Assembly (NCBI GenBank): GCA_007125835.1
Contig: SLCJ01000047.1
Location: 1 to 9,329 of the forward strand
DNA from: Verrucomicrobiales bacterium
Lineage (GTDB): Bacteria > Verrucomicrobiota > Verrucomicrobiia > Verrucomicrobiales > SLCJ01
Reading direction: 5' to 3'
DNA length: 9,329 nt
Part shown: piece by piece, positions 1 through 7,566 of the stretch
Layout of the letters: every line of letters starts with the position of its first letter
Numbering within the stretch: the stretch's first letter is position 1
Notes under the pieces: generated by a model
Seen by the model: the letters and a program-made list of their open reading frames with translations, nothing else
Databases searched by the model: none
What the model was told of the DNA's origin: nothing
Made by a program: the position numbers and the translations under genes

Positions 1-601
1 CCTGCTGGAAGATGCGGTTGAAGGCGTTGCCGGTGGCGAACAGACCGTTCACCGCCGCATTCACCGCGAGATCGAAGTGGAACGCATTGCCGCCGGAGTT
101 TTCCACCCGCACATTGTTGAGGACCGCCTCGCTGGCACCCTCGATTCGCACCCCGGCCTGGAAGCCGTCGCGCACCAGGACGTTCTGAAGGCTTGGAGAA
201 GCCCCCTGGCGAATGTGGATCGAAGGAACCGCCGTGCCCGAGGTCGGCGACCCGGTCCGCCCGGCGAACCGCACCTCAACATGCGCCAGGCTCACGTCGC
301 TCGAGTCGATGAACAGCGAATACCACGAGCCGGGCAGCGGCGTGGTCGCGGAGCCGTCGCCGTTGGAATCACCGCCGACCGTGTCATCGCGCTCGCTGGT
401 GAGAATGATCGGGGCCTGCTCCGTGCCCTCGGCCGTCAGGCTGGCTCCCGCCTGCACCCACATATAGTCCCCATTGGTGAACTTGAGCACCGTGCCCGGC
501 AGCAGCGTCAGGTCCGCCGAGGCACTCAGAATCAGGTTTCCGGTCAGATGGATCGGCAGATCCGAGCCGACGCCCCAGGTCTGGATGTCGCTCAGGGTGC
601 C
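1..601 (-). repeat. Beta-helix repeat unit 3 (ends at the window edge)
   Basis: This is the third unit, from residue 778 to the last visible residue 977, beginning GTLSDIQTWGVGSD. It is a close copy of unit 2 at a 603-base period, again with DSNGDG and VEVRFAGRTGSPTSG. Its final visible residues, GNAFNRIFQQ, correspond to the last residues of unit 2 (GNVFNRILRNS). The window edge therefore falls almost exactly on a unit boundary, and at least one more unit probably follows outside. Confidence 0.85.
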
Positions 602-2932
602 CGAGTTTCGCAGGATGCGGTTGAAAACGTTGCCGCTGGCAAATAAACCGGCGATCTCCGGGTTGGCAATCAATTGGAAATTAAACGCGTTGCCGCCGGT
701 ATTGAGAACCGTGATGTTCTCGAGCAGCGCCTGGCTTGCCCCCTCGATGCGCACTCCGTCGCCGTAACCGTTGCGCACCAGCACATCGCGCAGTTCCGGC
801 GAAACTCCATCGCGGATGTGGATCGAGGACACCGTACTCCCCGAAGTCGGCGATCCGGTTCGCCCGGCATAACGCACCTCGACATGGGCAAGGCTCACAT
901 CATCCGAGTCAATAAAGAGGGAATACCACGAACCGGGCAGCGGCGAGGTCGCGGAGCCGTCGCCATTGGAATCGCCACCGGCCGTGTCGTCGCGCTCGCT
1001 GGTCAGGATGATCGGTTCCTGCGCGGTGCCCTCGGCGGTGAAAGTGGATCCCTCCTGCGCCCAGAGGTATCGGCTATTTGAAAACTTGAGCACCGTGCCG
1101 GGCGCGAGCGTCAGGTTCGCTGACGCGCCCAGAACGAGATGCCCATCGACCTGGATCGCCAGATCGGACCCGGTGCCCCATGTCCGCGTCCCGTTCAGCG
1201 TGCCGCCCAACTGGAGGATGCGGTCGAACCCGTTGCCGGTAGCGGTGACCTCGGTCAGCACCGGATTGGCCGCAAGGTCTAAGGCGTAGGCATCCGAGAA
1301 GGCCCCGGTCACATGGACGCGGGTCAGTTGGGGATTGCTCGATCCCTCAACCGAAATACCGCTACCGGCCACATTGCCCACCGTCACATCGTTGAGCGCG
1401 GGCGAGGCCCCGCTGCGGATCACAACCCCCGGCACGCGGCTGCCGCTGGTCGCCGAGCCGGTGCGTCCGGCATAGGCCACCTCGACATGCTCCAGCACCG
1501 AGCCGCTGGAGCTGCTGCCGGTGAAGAACAGACCAGCCCAATCCCCTGCCGCCGGATCGCCCGCCGCCACCTCGACCCCGGCCGAGTTGTCGCGCCATGA
1601 AGTGAACAGAATCGGATCCGTTTCGGTCCCCTGCGCCAGCATGGTGCCCTGCACCTCGATCCAGCGACCGTTGTTCAACTTGATCACCGTGCCCGGGTCG
1701 ATGGTCAGGGTCACGCCCTCGGCGACCGTGACGCTTCCCATAATGTGGATCGTATTGCCCCAGTGGTCGTCCTCCGTGAGCGTGGTCGTGCCGAAGGTGC
1801 GCAGCGGCGGATGCTCGGGTGGGTTGGCGAGGGCGTGCATGCCCTCGGTGTCGTCCGCGTTAGCGTAGCCGATCAGCCGCCCGGCCTCGCGCGCCGCCAC
1901 CCCGACGACCATCGCCAAGTAGTCCTCCACCGAGACGCCGGAGCGGAAAATACTCTCGGTGAAAACCACCGCCCGGTCCGCCGGGTCGAGATTGCCCACG
2001 TCCACTTTTTCCGCCAGCCCGAAGAAGCGCCCCCACTCGCCGAACACCCCATCCGTGCCACCGAAATGCACCGTCGAAAACACCTCGCCATCGCCCGGGC
2101 GCACGGTCGTAAACACCAGCCCGGAACCGGCGAACACCGACTCCAATTCCGCCATAACCCGCGCCGCAAAATCATCCATCACCAATCCCTCCGGCAGCTC
2201 AAACGCCGGAACATCCCACACAAAAATTCCGTATTGGCTTCTGAACTCGAAACCATACTCACCTTCAAAATTCAAGAAAATCACCTGCCCGTCAGTGCCT
2301 TGCGGCCATTCGGCCAACACCAGCCCGGGCAATTCGGGAAAAACAAGCTTCAGGGCGGGCGGGCCGTGAGCTGCCGTCAGAGTCTCGACCATCCAAGCGG
2401 CCGACGGGTCGCCTGATCCGGGTTCCTCCCCGGTGGAAATTTCGTCGTCGGGCAGCGCCATCAGCGGTCCGCCGGAACCGGCGGGAACCCCGGCCACCAC
2501 CACTTCCGATCCGCCGTTCGCGGTCACCTCCGAGGGGATCGCGACAGCATCCTGGGACGCTTCCTGAACACCCCCGGGCACCGGTTGGGACGCGTCGTCC
2601 GACGCCTCCACAGGCACATCGCCGCCACCGAAAAGCAGCTCGTCCACCCCTGCGGTTTGGTAGTGAATTTCCCCCTTCCCCTCCCCCTGCGCGACCATCG
2701 CTTCCCCGGCTTCGGCACACTCGACGCCGACCGCATCCACCTGCTCGGTGCCAACCAAATCATCCACCATCAGCGCCATGGGAGCCGCCGAAAGCAAGAG
2801 CCGCGGCTCCATCGCCTCCAGCTCGAATGTCGCTCCCTCCCCCTCCTCATCGAAAGCAGCACGGCGGCGTCCGCGCCTTTCGGCATCGGCGCTACGGCGC
2901 GGAACAAACAGACTCCGAAGCAGGGGGAACAT
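1..2932 (-). CDS. LEPR-XLL-type giant surface/secreted beta-helix protein (3' part beyond the left edge)
   Basis: A single minus-strand frame is open from the start to the left edge, giving 977 visible residues; I translated it in blocks and met no stop. Residues 41-49 read MEPRLLLSA, the signature of LEPR-XLL proteins, which are very large repetitive extracellular proteins. The preceding 40 residues are Arg-rich and have no Sec-type signal peptide. Residues ~50-215 are a low-complexity Gly/Glu/Asp/Val linker. Residues ~217-365 resemble the metalloprotease-like domain often found in such proteins, but the zinc motif has decayed. From ~382 onward there are ~200-residue beta-helix repeats with strand motifs such as LTLLPGTVLKF. 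Units two and three each carry DSNGDG, a DxNxDG calcium-loop motif. Start choice: ATG at 2932 puts the motif at the usual depth. In-frame ATGs at 2983 and 3034 are alternatives; the latter has GGGG a few bases upstream. The likely location is the cell surface or outside the cell. Ligand and function are unknown. It is divergent from the export genes and is their probable cargo (inference). Confidence 0.85.
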   Translation of the reverse strand, partial: MFPLLRSLFVPRRSADAERRGRRRAAFDEEGEGATFELEAMEPRLLLSAAPMALMVDDLVGTEQVDAVGVECAEAGEAMVAQGEGKGEIHYQTAGVDELLFGGGDVPVEASDDASQPVPGGVQEASQDAVAIPSEVTANGGSEVVVAGVPAGSGGPLMALPDDEISTGEEPGSGDPSAAWMVETLTAAHGPPALKLVFPELPGLVLAEWPQGTDGQVIFLNFEGEYGFEFRSQYGIFVWDVPAFELPEGLVMDDFAARVMAELESVFAGSGLVFTTVRPGDGEVFSTVHFGGTDGVFGEWGRFFGLAEKVDVGNLDPADRAVVFTESIFRSGVSVEDYLAMVVGVAAREAGRLIGYANADDTEGMHALANPPEHPPLRTFGTTTLTEDDHWGNTIHIMGSVTVAEGVTLTIDPGTVIKLNNGRWIEVQGTMLAQGTETDPILFTSWRDNSAGVEVAAGDPAAGDWAGLFFTGSSSSGSVLEHVEVAYAGRTGSATSGSRVPGVVIRSGASPALNDVTVGNVAGSGISVEGSSNPQLTRVHVTGAFSDAYALDLAANPVLTEVTATGNGFDRILQLGGTLNGTRTWGTGSDLAIQVDGHLVLGASANLTLAPGTVLKFSNSRYLWAQEGSTFTAEGTAQEPIILTSERDDTAGGDSNGDGSATSPLPGSWYSLFIDSDDVSLAHVEVRYAGRTGSPTSGSTVSSIHIRDGVSPELRDVLVRNGYGDGVRIEGASQALLENITVLNTGGNAFNFQLIANPEIAGLFASGNVFNRILRNSGTLSDIQTWGVGSDLPIHLTGNLILSASADLTLLPGTVLKFTNGDYMWVQAGASLTAEGTEQAPIILTSERDDTVGGDSNGDGSATTPLPGSWYSLFIDSSDVSLAHVEVRFAGRTGSPTSGTAVPSIHIRQGASPSLQNVLVRDGFQAGVRIEGASEAVLNNVRVENSGGNAFHFDLAVNAAVNGLFATGNAFNRIFQQ
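602..1204 (-). repeat. Beta-helix repeat unit 2 (603 bp, tandem)
   Basis: This is the second unit, residues 577-777, beginning at GTLNGTRTWGTGSD. It is exactly 603 bases out of register with unit 3: the same bases GCTCGCTGGT lie at 994-1003 and 391-400. In a hand comparison of 844-963 with 241-360, 101 of 120 bases were identical. It encodes the strand LTLAPGTVLKF, the calcium-loop motif DSNGDG, and VEVRYAGRTGSPTSG. Each unit predicts several turns of a right-handed parallel beta-helix. Confidence 0.85.
1205..1790 (-). repeat. Beta-helix repeat unit 1 (divergent)
   Basis: This is the first of three ~200-residue units in the LEPR-XLL protein, covering roughly residues 382-576. It aligns with units 2 and 3 at a spacing of 600 bases: the segment encoding LFTSWRDNSAG here corresponds to ILTSERDDTAG in unit 2. 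It keeps the core strands (VTLTIDPGTVIKL, LEHVEVAYAGRTGS) but lacks the DSNGDG loop, having AAGDPAAGD instead. It is clearly older or more diverged than the other two units. The left boundary is approximate. Confidence 0.75.
1858..2284 (-). other. Degenerate zinc-metalloprotease-like domain within the LEPR-XLL protein
   Basis: Residues ~217-358 (counting from the 2932 start) have the layout of a metzincin-like domain seen in large planctomycete and verrucomicrobial surface proteins: an initial FLNFEGEY strand, a helix around FAARVMAELESVF, a TTVRPGDGEVFSTVHFGG strand pair, and a helix leading to the active site. At the position where such domains have H-E-x-G-H-x-x-G-x-x-H, this protein reads R348-E-A-G-R352-L-I-G-Y-A-N358. 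The Glu and Gly residues remain while all three zinc ligands are replaced (His to Arg, Arg and Asn). The domain is therefore probably non-catalytic and kept for structure or binding. The family assignment is by motif layout only. Confidence 0.6.
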
Positions 2933-3096
2933 CGGCGGAAAGCAGCGGGTTCGCCGAAAGGTTTTTCGCCGAACTTTCGCCATTCTGGCGATTTTCGGCC
3001 TCTTGCACAAGATAAATTTTGAAAATTTTTTCATTTTGACCCCACAAAATTGATTTTTTTCCGGTCCTCTGGGTCTGAAAATGGTTACATTTCGAC
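2933..3096. promoter_or_regulatory. Divergent intergenic regulatory region
   Basis: This 164-base spacer lies between the divergent starts of the LEPR-XLL gene (2932, minus) and the TolC-family gene (3097, plus). Its right half (about 3003-3062) is strikingly AT-rich, with runs such as AAATTTTGAAAATTTTTTC, unlike the GC-rich genes around it, as expected for a promoter area. Its left half has two copies of TTCGCCGAA (2950-2958 and 2965-2973), each TTCG and CGAA arms around a central C. It also has a 6-bp inverted repeat, TCGCCA-ttc-TGGCGA (2977-2991). I could not assign a convincing -35/-10 pair on either strand. If the minus-strand gene really starts at 3034, part of this region is coding. 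Confidence 0.55.
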
Positions 3097-4743
3097 ATGC
3101 CCCCCTCATTCCTCCCTCGCCGCCGGACCTGTGTTTTGCTGGTCCTGACCCTCGCCCTAACCACCTTGGCAAGCCCTGCCATGGAGACACGTCGTGAACG
3201 CCCGCTGAGCCTTGCCGACTTCCGGACCCAGGTGGCTGAGTTCAACGAAAACATCCATGGCAAGCTGCTGGAACTTGAAATCAACCGCCGCCGCCTGCTG
3301 GCTGCCGAGGCCGCCTTCGTGCCGGCCCTGGTGATGAATGTCGAGCATACCCAAAGCGACCGCCCCAATACCGTCGAACAGCGCCGCAGCCTCGGTGACG
3401 TCTCGCGTTTCGACGAGCGCAACACATTGTACTCCGCCGGCCTCGAATGGCTCGTGCCCAGCGGTGCCACGGTCGGATTCCGCTATCAGTTGCGCGACCT
3501 GAATAACAACCTGCAGGGCAGCAGCTCGCTGCCCTTCGAGTCGTCCTCCTCCGGTGAGCTGGTCAGCTTCCTCGGCTTCGAAGTCGTCCAACCGCTGCTG
3601 CGCGATCGGGGACGCGACGCCACGCTGGCCGCGATCCGGCTGGCGTCGGGCGAGTCGCGCCTCGCCTACGAAGATTTCCGGCGCGAGATGATGATGATCC
3701 TCTCCGCCGCCGAACTGGCCTATTGGAACCTCCACTTCGCTCAAGAGCAGCTCAAGTTCTGGGATGAATCGCTCAACCTGGCCATTCGCGTGCTCGAAGA
3801 TCAGGAAGCAGCGCTCGAAGCGGGGCGCGGCTCGGACCTCGAGGTGTTGATGGCCCGCGCGGCGGTGGCCGACCGCCGCGCCCGGCGCGCCGAATCGTGG
3901 CAGCGCCGCATCGAGGCATCGAATGCCACCGCCTCATTCTTCGCCCTGGGTCCGGCCGAAGGTATACTGCTGGTCGCCACCGAAAGCCCCCTCCTCTCCC
4001 GCCGCCAGTATTCGCTGGCGGAAAGCCGGGCCGCCGCCGTGCGGGCGAATCCCGACTTCCGCTCCCAGGCACTTCGCCTCGAAATGGACGACACCCGCGT
4101 CGCCTACGCACGCAACCAATCCCTGCCGCAGCTCGACCTCACGGCCAGCGCCGGCCTGAATGGTCTCGGCAACTCCCTCGGCTCGTCCTTCAGCGATGTG
4201 AGCGACGCCTCGTTTCCCTCGTGGTCCGTCGGCCTCACACTGCGCATGCCGCTGGACAACGCAGGCGCACGCAACCAACTCGCCGCCGAACGCCTCCGCT
4301 ACCAGAAAACCGCGCTTGGTATCGATCAGATCATTCTGCAAATCGAAGCCGCACTCGACAACGCCATCGCCAAAGTCGGGGCCACATTGGAAGCGGGCGA
4401 AAGTTTCACCGCCGCCATCGAGGTGAACCGCCGCATCCTTGAGAGCGAACTCGAAAGCCTCAGTGTCGGGCGCAGCGACAGCCGGACCGTCCTTCAGGCG
4501 GAAGCCGATCTATTCGAATCCATGGTCGCCGGCCTTCGCAACGAGGTGCAGCTCGCCCGCGCCGCCCTCGAGGTCGAACTCTACGAAGGCACCCTGCTCG
4601 AGAACCGCCGCATCGAACCCGACCGCGATCAAATCATCCGCCAGATCGCATCCATCCTCGACCGCGACCAATGGAGCCCGGCCCAATACCAAAGCTTCCT
4701 CGACGAATTCGGTGCCTCGCTTCGCCCGGACACCCTCCCCTGA
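3097..4743 (+). CDS. TolC-family outer-membrane efflux/secretion protein
   Basis: The 548-residue product has a Sec signal peptide: basic MPPSFLPRRR, a hydrophobic stretch at residues 11-25, and a probable cleavage after SPA (residue 28). The mature part has the two-fold repeated layout of TolC-like proteins. Long heptad-rich helices lie at residues ~185-275 (the ELAYWNL segment through RRARRAES) and again at ~310-350 and ~400-505 (including LQAEADLFESMVAGLRNEV). They alternate with Ser/Gly-rich beta-barrel segments (~105-155 and ~350-385, for example SVGLTLRMPLDNAG). QPLLRDRG near residue 165 is typical of bacterial relatives in this family. The length is slightly above the usual 420-500. 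It should form a trimeric channel through the outer membrane and dock to the adaptors encoded next. The gene is first in the plus-strand cluster. No clear Shine-Dalgarno sequence precedes the ATG, so the start rests on the signal peptide. The substrate is not determined by sequence. Confidence 0.9.
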   Translation: MPPSFLPRRRTCVLLVLTLALTTLASPAMETRRERPLSLADFRTQVAEFNENIHGKLLELEINRRRLLAAEAAFVPALVMNVEHTQSDRPNTVEQRRSLGDVSRFDERNTLYSAGLEWLVPSGATVGFRYQLRDLNNNLQGSSSLPFESSSSGELVSFLGFEVVQPLLRDRGRDATLAAIRLASGESRLAYEDFRREMMMILSAAELAYWNLHFAQEQLKFWDESLNLAIRVLEDQEAALEAGRGSDLEVLMARAAVADRRARRAESWQRRIEASNATASFFALGPAEGILLVATESPLLSRRQYSLAESRAAAVRANPDFRSQALRLEMDDTRVAYARNQSLPQLDLTASAGLNGLGNSLGSSFSDVSDASFPSWSVGLTLRMPLDNAGARNQLAAERLRYQKTALGIDQIILQIEAALDNAIAKVGATLEAGESFTAAIEVNRRILESELESLSVGRSDSRTVLQAEADLFESMVAGLRNEVQLARAALEVELYEGTLLENRRIEPDRDQIIRQIASILDRDQWSPAQYQSFLDEFGASLRPDTLP

Positions 4744-4808
4744 GAGCGTCCGCCGCACCCAAACATAGCCGCTCCTCAAACACCACCCACAACCTCCTTC
4801 CCACCGGC
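4744..4808 (+). other. Short intergenic gap without a recognisable terminator
   Basis: The 65 bases between the TolC-family stop and the adaptor ATG are C-rich. They contain no stem-loop with a T-run and no Shine-Dalgarno-like purine stretch before the next start. This is compatible with read-through transcription from the upstream gene. Confidence 0.5.
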
Positions 4809-5597
4809 ATGAAACCCCACCCCCCTGTGGCCGCCGCCTTGGCCGCCGCCCTCGCGGCGAGCCTGCTCATGTCCCTCGCCGCGGCAGCGCAAGAAGAGCC
4901 CTCCGGCCTGTGGGTCGAGGGATTCACCGAGGCCTGGCGCGACGCCACCCTCAGCTCGCCGGTGGGCGGCATCGTCGGCACGATCCAGGCACGCGAGGGC
5001 GAGCGGGTGAAAGAAGGGAGGGTGATCGTCGAGTTCCGGGGTGAAATAGAGGAGCTGGAAGCCGAGCGCCGCCTCGTGCGCATGGAGGCGGCGCGCGGCG
5101 ATTTCGAGCGCACCCGCGAACTTTTCGAACGCACGTCGGCGGTCAGCCGCGAGGAACTCGACCGCCACGAAGCCGAATACCGGATCGCCAACTCCGAACT
5201 CCAACTGGCCATGGAAATGCTCGAACGCACGCGCTTGACCGCCCCCTTCGACGGCGAGGTGATCGACCTCTACTCTCTTGAGGTCGGTGAGGCCAGACGC
5301 GAACGCGAACCCATCGTCCGCTTGGTCGATGCCTCCCGCTGCCGCCTCGTCGTCCACCTGAACGCGTCCGCCGCTCACCTCCCCGACGCGTCGTCCGCCG
5401 CCCGCGTCCGTCTTGCGGATGGCAGCGAAGTGCCCGGGGAAATCGAATTTGTATCGCCGGTGGCGGATCCGGCCAGCGGGCTGTTCCCGGCCAAGGTGCT
5501 GTTCGACAACCCCGGCAACTTCCGCCCCGGCATGGCCGCCTCCCTGTGGGTTCCGCATGCCACCGCCACGGCCTCCGAATCATCCGCGCAGCAATGA
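4809..5597 (+). CDS. Small periplasmic adaptor (HlyD/RND membrane-fusion-protein family)
   Basis: The product is 262 residues. The chosen ATG at 4809 begins a signal peptide (hydrophobic Ala/Leu stretch at residues 7-26, likely cut before QEE at 28). The frame stays open upstream as far as 4671, but that stretch overlaps the TolC gene and looks non-coding. After a first lipoyl half-motif (residues ~47-77, SSPVGGIVGTIQAREGERVKEG) comes a coiled-coil hairpin at ~78-142, then the second lipoyl half (LTAPFDGEVI, ~143-173) and a beta-barrel region (~175-248) ending NFRPGMAASLWV, a typical adaptor ending. It is short for the family (usually 330-420), with a short hairpin and little membrane-proximal domain. 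Having a cleavable signal and no N-terminal anchor, it is periplasmic. It probably joins the TolC-type channel to an inner-membrane component. Its stop overlaps the next gene's start as ATGA, suggesting translational coupling. Confidence 0.88.
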   Translation: MKPHPPVAAALAAALAASLLMSLAAAAQEEPSGLWVEGFTEAWRDATLSSPVGGIVGTIQAREGERVKEGRVIVEFRGEIEELEAERRLVRMEAARGDFERTRELFERTSAVSREELDRHEAEYRIANSELQLAMEMLERTRLTAPFDGEVIDLYSLEVGEARREREPIVRLVDASRCRLVVHLNASAAHLPDASSAARVRLADGSEVPGEIEFVSPVADPASGLFPAKVLFDNPGNFRPGMAASLWVPHATATASESSAQQ

Positions 5598-7468
5598 AAC
5601 AGCAGCCCCCACCGGATGCCCCCGCCGCCACCGACCAAGCCGCAGCGGAACTCGCAGCCATGCTCGAAAGCGAGAGCCGCACCGGCACCGCATTCTGGAA
5701 TGACTTTCTCCCCCGCGTCGCGGCGTGGACCGGAGCCCGCGAAGCCGCCGTTCTCCGCCAGACGGGGATGGCGGAACGCGGCACCGCCCCCTCCTGGTCG
5801 GTCTTCGCCATCCACCGCGCGAGCGGTGCCCCCCTGCCCACCGTTCTCGAAACCCACGCCGAGGAACTCGGCGAAGCACAGGACAGGCGGGGGCAATGGC
5901 ATCTCGTTACCAGAGACACCCGTGGCAACGCCGTGCGTCTGCTGGGGCTGCCCCTCGCAGGCACCGGCGAATCACCTCCGGCCATGATCGCCATCACCAC
6001 CGAGCCAGCCAACGGCGAAGAAAATCCGGAAACGGTCTCCCGCCTCCGCCTCGCCGCCGCCATCCCCGCCGCCGCCGTAATCCGCGAGGCGCTGACCCGC
6101 GCCCGCGCCGACACCGAACGCATGGCACGCGTCGTCGATGTCGTCGCCCGCTCCAGCGAAAGCGACCGCTTCCTCGCCTCCGCCATCGCTTTCTGCAACG
6201 CCCTCGCCGCCGCAGGGCCATGCGACCGCGTGAGCCTCGGCTGGCGGCGCGGCGGATTCATCCGCCTTGCCGCCATCAGCCGCATGGAAAAATTCGAGCG
6301 CCGCATGGAGGCAGCACGGCTCCTGGAAACGGCCATGGACGAAGCACGCGATCAAGACGAGGAAATCCTCTGGCCGCCGCCAGACGCCGCTCCCTGGATC
6401 GCCCGGGATCACGAAAGACTCGCCCGCCACCAGGAATCCGGCCACATCTGCTCACTGCCTCTGCGCGTCGGCGACGAGGTCGAAGGCGTGGTCACCGCCG
6501 AACGCGCCGAACGCCCGTTCGCCCCTGAGGACGTCCGTTTCCTGCGCCTCGCCTGCGACCTCACCGGCGGCCGCCTGCACACCCTACGCCGCTCCGACCG
6601 ATGGTTCGGAGCCCGCTGGGCCACCCGCGCACGCGACCTGGCCGCCAAGGCGGTCGGCCCCCGCCACACATGGGTCAAAGTGCTCGTGATCGCCCTGTCG
6701 GCGCTGTTCGCCACCCTCGCCTTCACCCGCGTCGAACACCGCCCGCGCGCCGACTTCGTCCTGCGCAGCGCCGAACTCACACACCTCACCGCCCCCTACG
6801 ACGGCTACCTCGCCGAAGTATTTGTCCGCCCCGGCGACATCGTCGCCGCCAGCCAGCCGCTGGCCCGCCTCGACACCTCGGATCTCGAACTCGAACTCAC
6901 CTCCGCCACCGCCGAGGCCGACAGCCACCGCCGCACCATGGAAAAAGCACGGGCCGACCGCGCCCTGGCCGACATGCGCGTCGCCGAAGCCCGCCTCGCC
7001 CAAACCGAAGCCCGCCTCGAATGGCTCAACCACCGCCTCAACCAGGCCACCGTCCTCGCCCCGCGCGACGGCGTGCTGATCGAAGGCGACTGGAGCGACC
7101 GCATCGGCGTCTCCGTCAAACTCGGCGACCCCCTCTTCCAAGTCAGCCGCCTCGATCACCTCTATGTCGAAGCCCGCCTCGACGAGCGAGACCTCGACCA
7201 CCTCCAGCGTGCCACCGGAGGCGAAATCGCCTTTGTCGCCAGACCCCGCGAATCCTGGCCGGTAGTCATCGACCTCATCCACCCGGGAGCCATCGAGGGC
7301 GCGGCCGGACCCGTCTTCCTCGTGCGCTGCTCATTCCCCGACGACCCCCAAACCTGGTGGCGTCCCGGCATGAGCGGCGTCTGCAAATTCGACTGCGGCC
7401 CCCGCCCCCTCCTCTGGGTCCTCTCCCACCGCACCATCGACTTCCTCCGCCTCCGCCTCTGGAGATAG
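5594..7468 (+). CDS. GAF-domain protein fused to an HlyD-type membrane adaptor
   Basis: The product is 624 residues. The start at 5594 overlaps the previous stop (ATGA) and begins MKQQPPPDAP; 16 further codons are open upstream but lie inside the previous gene. The N-terminal ~355 residues are soluble and should be cytosolic. Residues ~30-165 look like a divergent GAF-like unit, and ~186-330 are a better GAF match (SLPLRVGDEVEGVVTAERAERPF followed by the terminal helix EDVRFLRLACDLTG). Residues 360-378 (VKVLVIALSALFATLAF) form one transmembrane helix. The periplasmic part follows: a first lipoyl half at ~395-427 (LTAPYDGYLAEVFVRPGDIV), an Ala/Arg-rich coiled coil at ~428-484, a second lipoyl half at ~485-517 (VLAPRDGVLIEG), and a beta-barrel at ~520-600 with WWRPGMSGVCKF. 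GAF domains bind small molecules or mediate partner contacts, and the ligand here cannot be read from sequence. A sensor joined to an adaptor suggests that secretion or assembly is gated from the cytosol (inference). Confidence 0.85.
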   Translation: MKQQPPPDAPAATDQAAAELAAMLESESRTGTAFWNDFLPRVAAWTGAREAAVLRQTGMAERGTAPSWSVFAIHRASGAPLPTVLETHAEELGEAQDRRGQWHLVTRDTRGNAVRLLGLPLAGTGESPPAMIAITTEPANGEENPETVSRLRLAAAIPAAAVIREALTRARADTERMARVVDVVARSSESDRFLASAIAFCNALAAAGPCDRVSLGWRRGGFIRLAAISRMEKFERRMEAARLLETAMDEARDQDEEILWPPPDAAPWIARDHERLARHQESGHICSLPLRVGDEVEGVVTAERAERPFAPEDVRFLRLACDLTGGRLHTLRRSDRWFGARWATRARDLAAKAVGPRHTWVKVLVIALSALFATLAFTRVEHRPRADFVLRSAELTHLTAPYDGYLAEVFVRPGDIVAASQPLARLDTSDLELELTSATAEADSHRRTMEKARADRALADMRVAEARLAQTEARLEWLNHRLNQATVLAPRDGVLIEGDWSDRIGVSVKLGDPLFQVSRLDHLYVEARLDERDLDHLQRATGGEIAFVARPRESWPVVIDLIHPGAIEGAAGPVFLVRCSFPDDPQTWWRPGMSGVCKFDCGPRPLLWVLSHRTIDFLRLRLWR

Positions 7469-7472
7469 GAGG

Positions 7473-7549
7473 TCAGAAACCTGAAGGCTGAAACTTGAAG
7501 GCTGAAACCTGAAACCTGAAACCTGAAACCTGAAACCTGAAATCTGTAA
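7473..7549 (+). repeat. Heptanucleotide tandem array, consensus CCTGAAA
   Basis: Eleven consecutive 7-base units, beginning five bases after the stop of the GAF-HlyD gene. Five are perfect CCTGAAA copies (7508-7542). They are preceded by five variants (TCAGAAA, CCTGAAG, GCTGAAA, CTTGAAG, GCTGAAA) and followed by a degenerate TCTGTAA. Because 7 is not divisible by 3 and most units contain TGA, the array places stop codons in all three plus-strand frames. Confidence 0.95.
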
Positions 7550-7566
7550 CCCTCACCCCTCCCAAG

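Noticed and set aside
77..2416. Several plus-strand open frames (for example 77-646, 674-1081, 1745-2416)
   Set aside because: They are antisense to the continuous LEPR-XLL frame, show Arg/Pro/His-rich sequence without domains, and recur at the 603-base repeat spacing because the DNA is repeated.
3003..3090. Specific sigma-70 promoter boxes (TTGACC at 3036, TTGATT at 3050, TTGCAC at 3003)
   Set aside because: None has an acceptable -10 hexamer at 16-18 bases, so only a general regulatory region is reported.
4671..4808. Upstream extension of the small adaptor by 46 codons
   Set aside because: It overlaps the TolC gene and would bury the signal peptide that begins at 4809.
5143..6336. 397-codon minus-strand open frame
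   Set aside because: It is antisense to two well-supported adaptor genes, rich in Arg/Ser/Ala/Gly with no domain, and typical of the antisense frame in GC-rich DNA.
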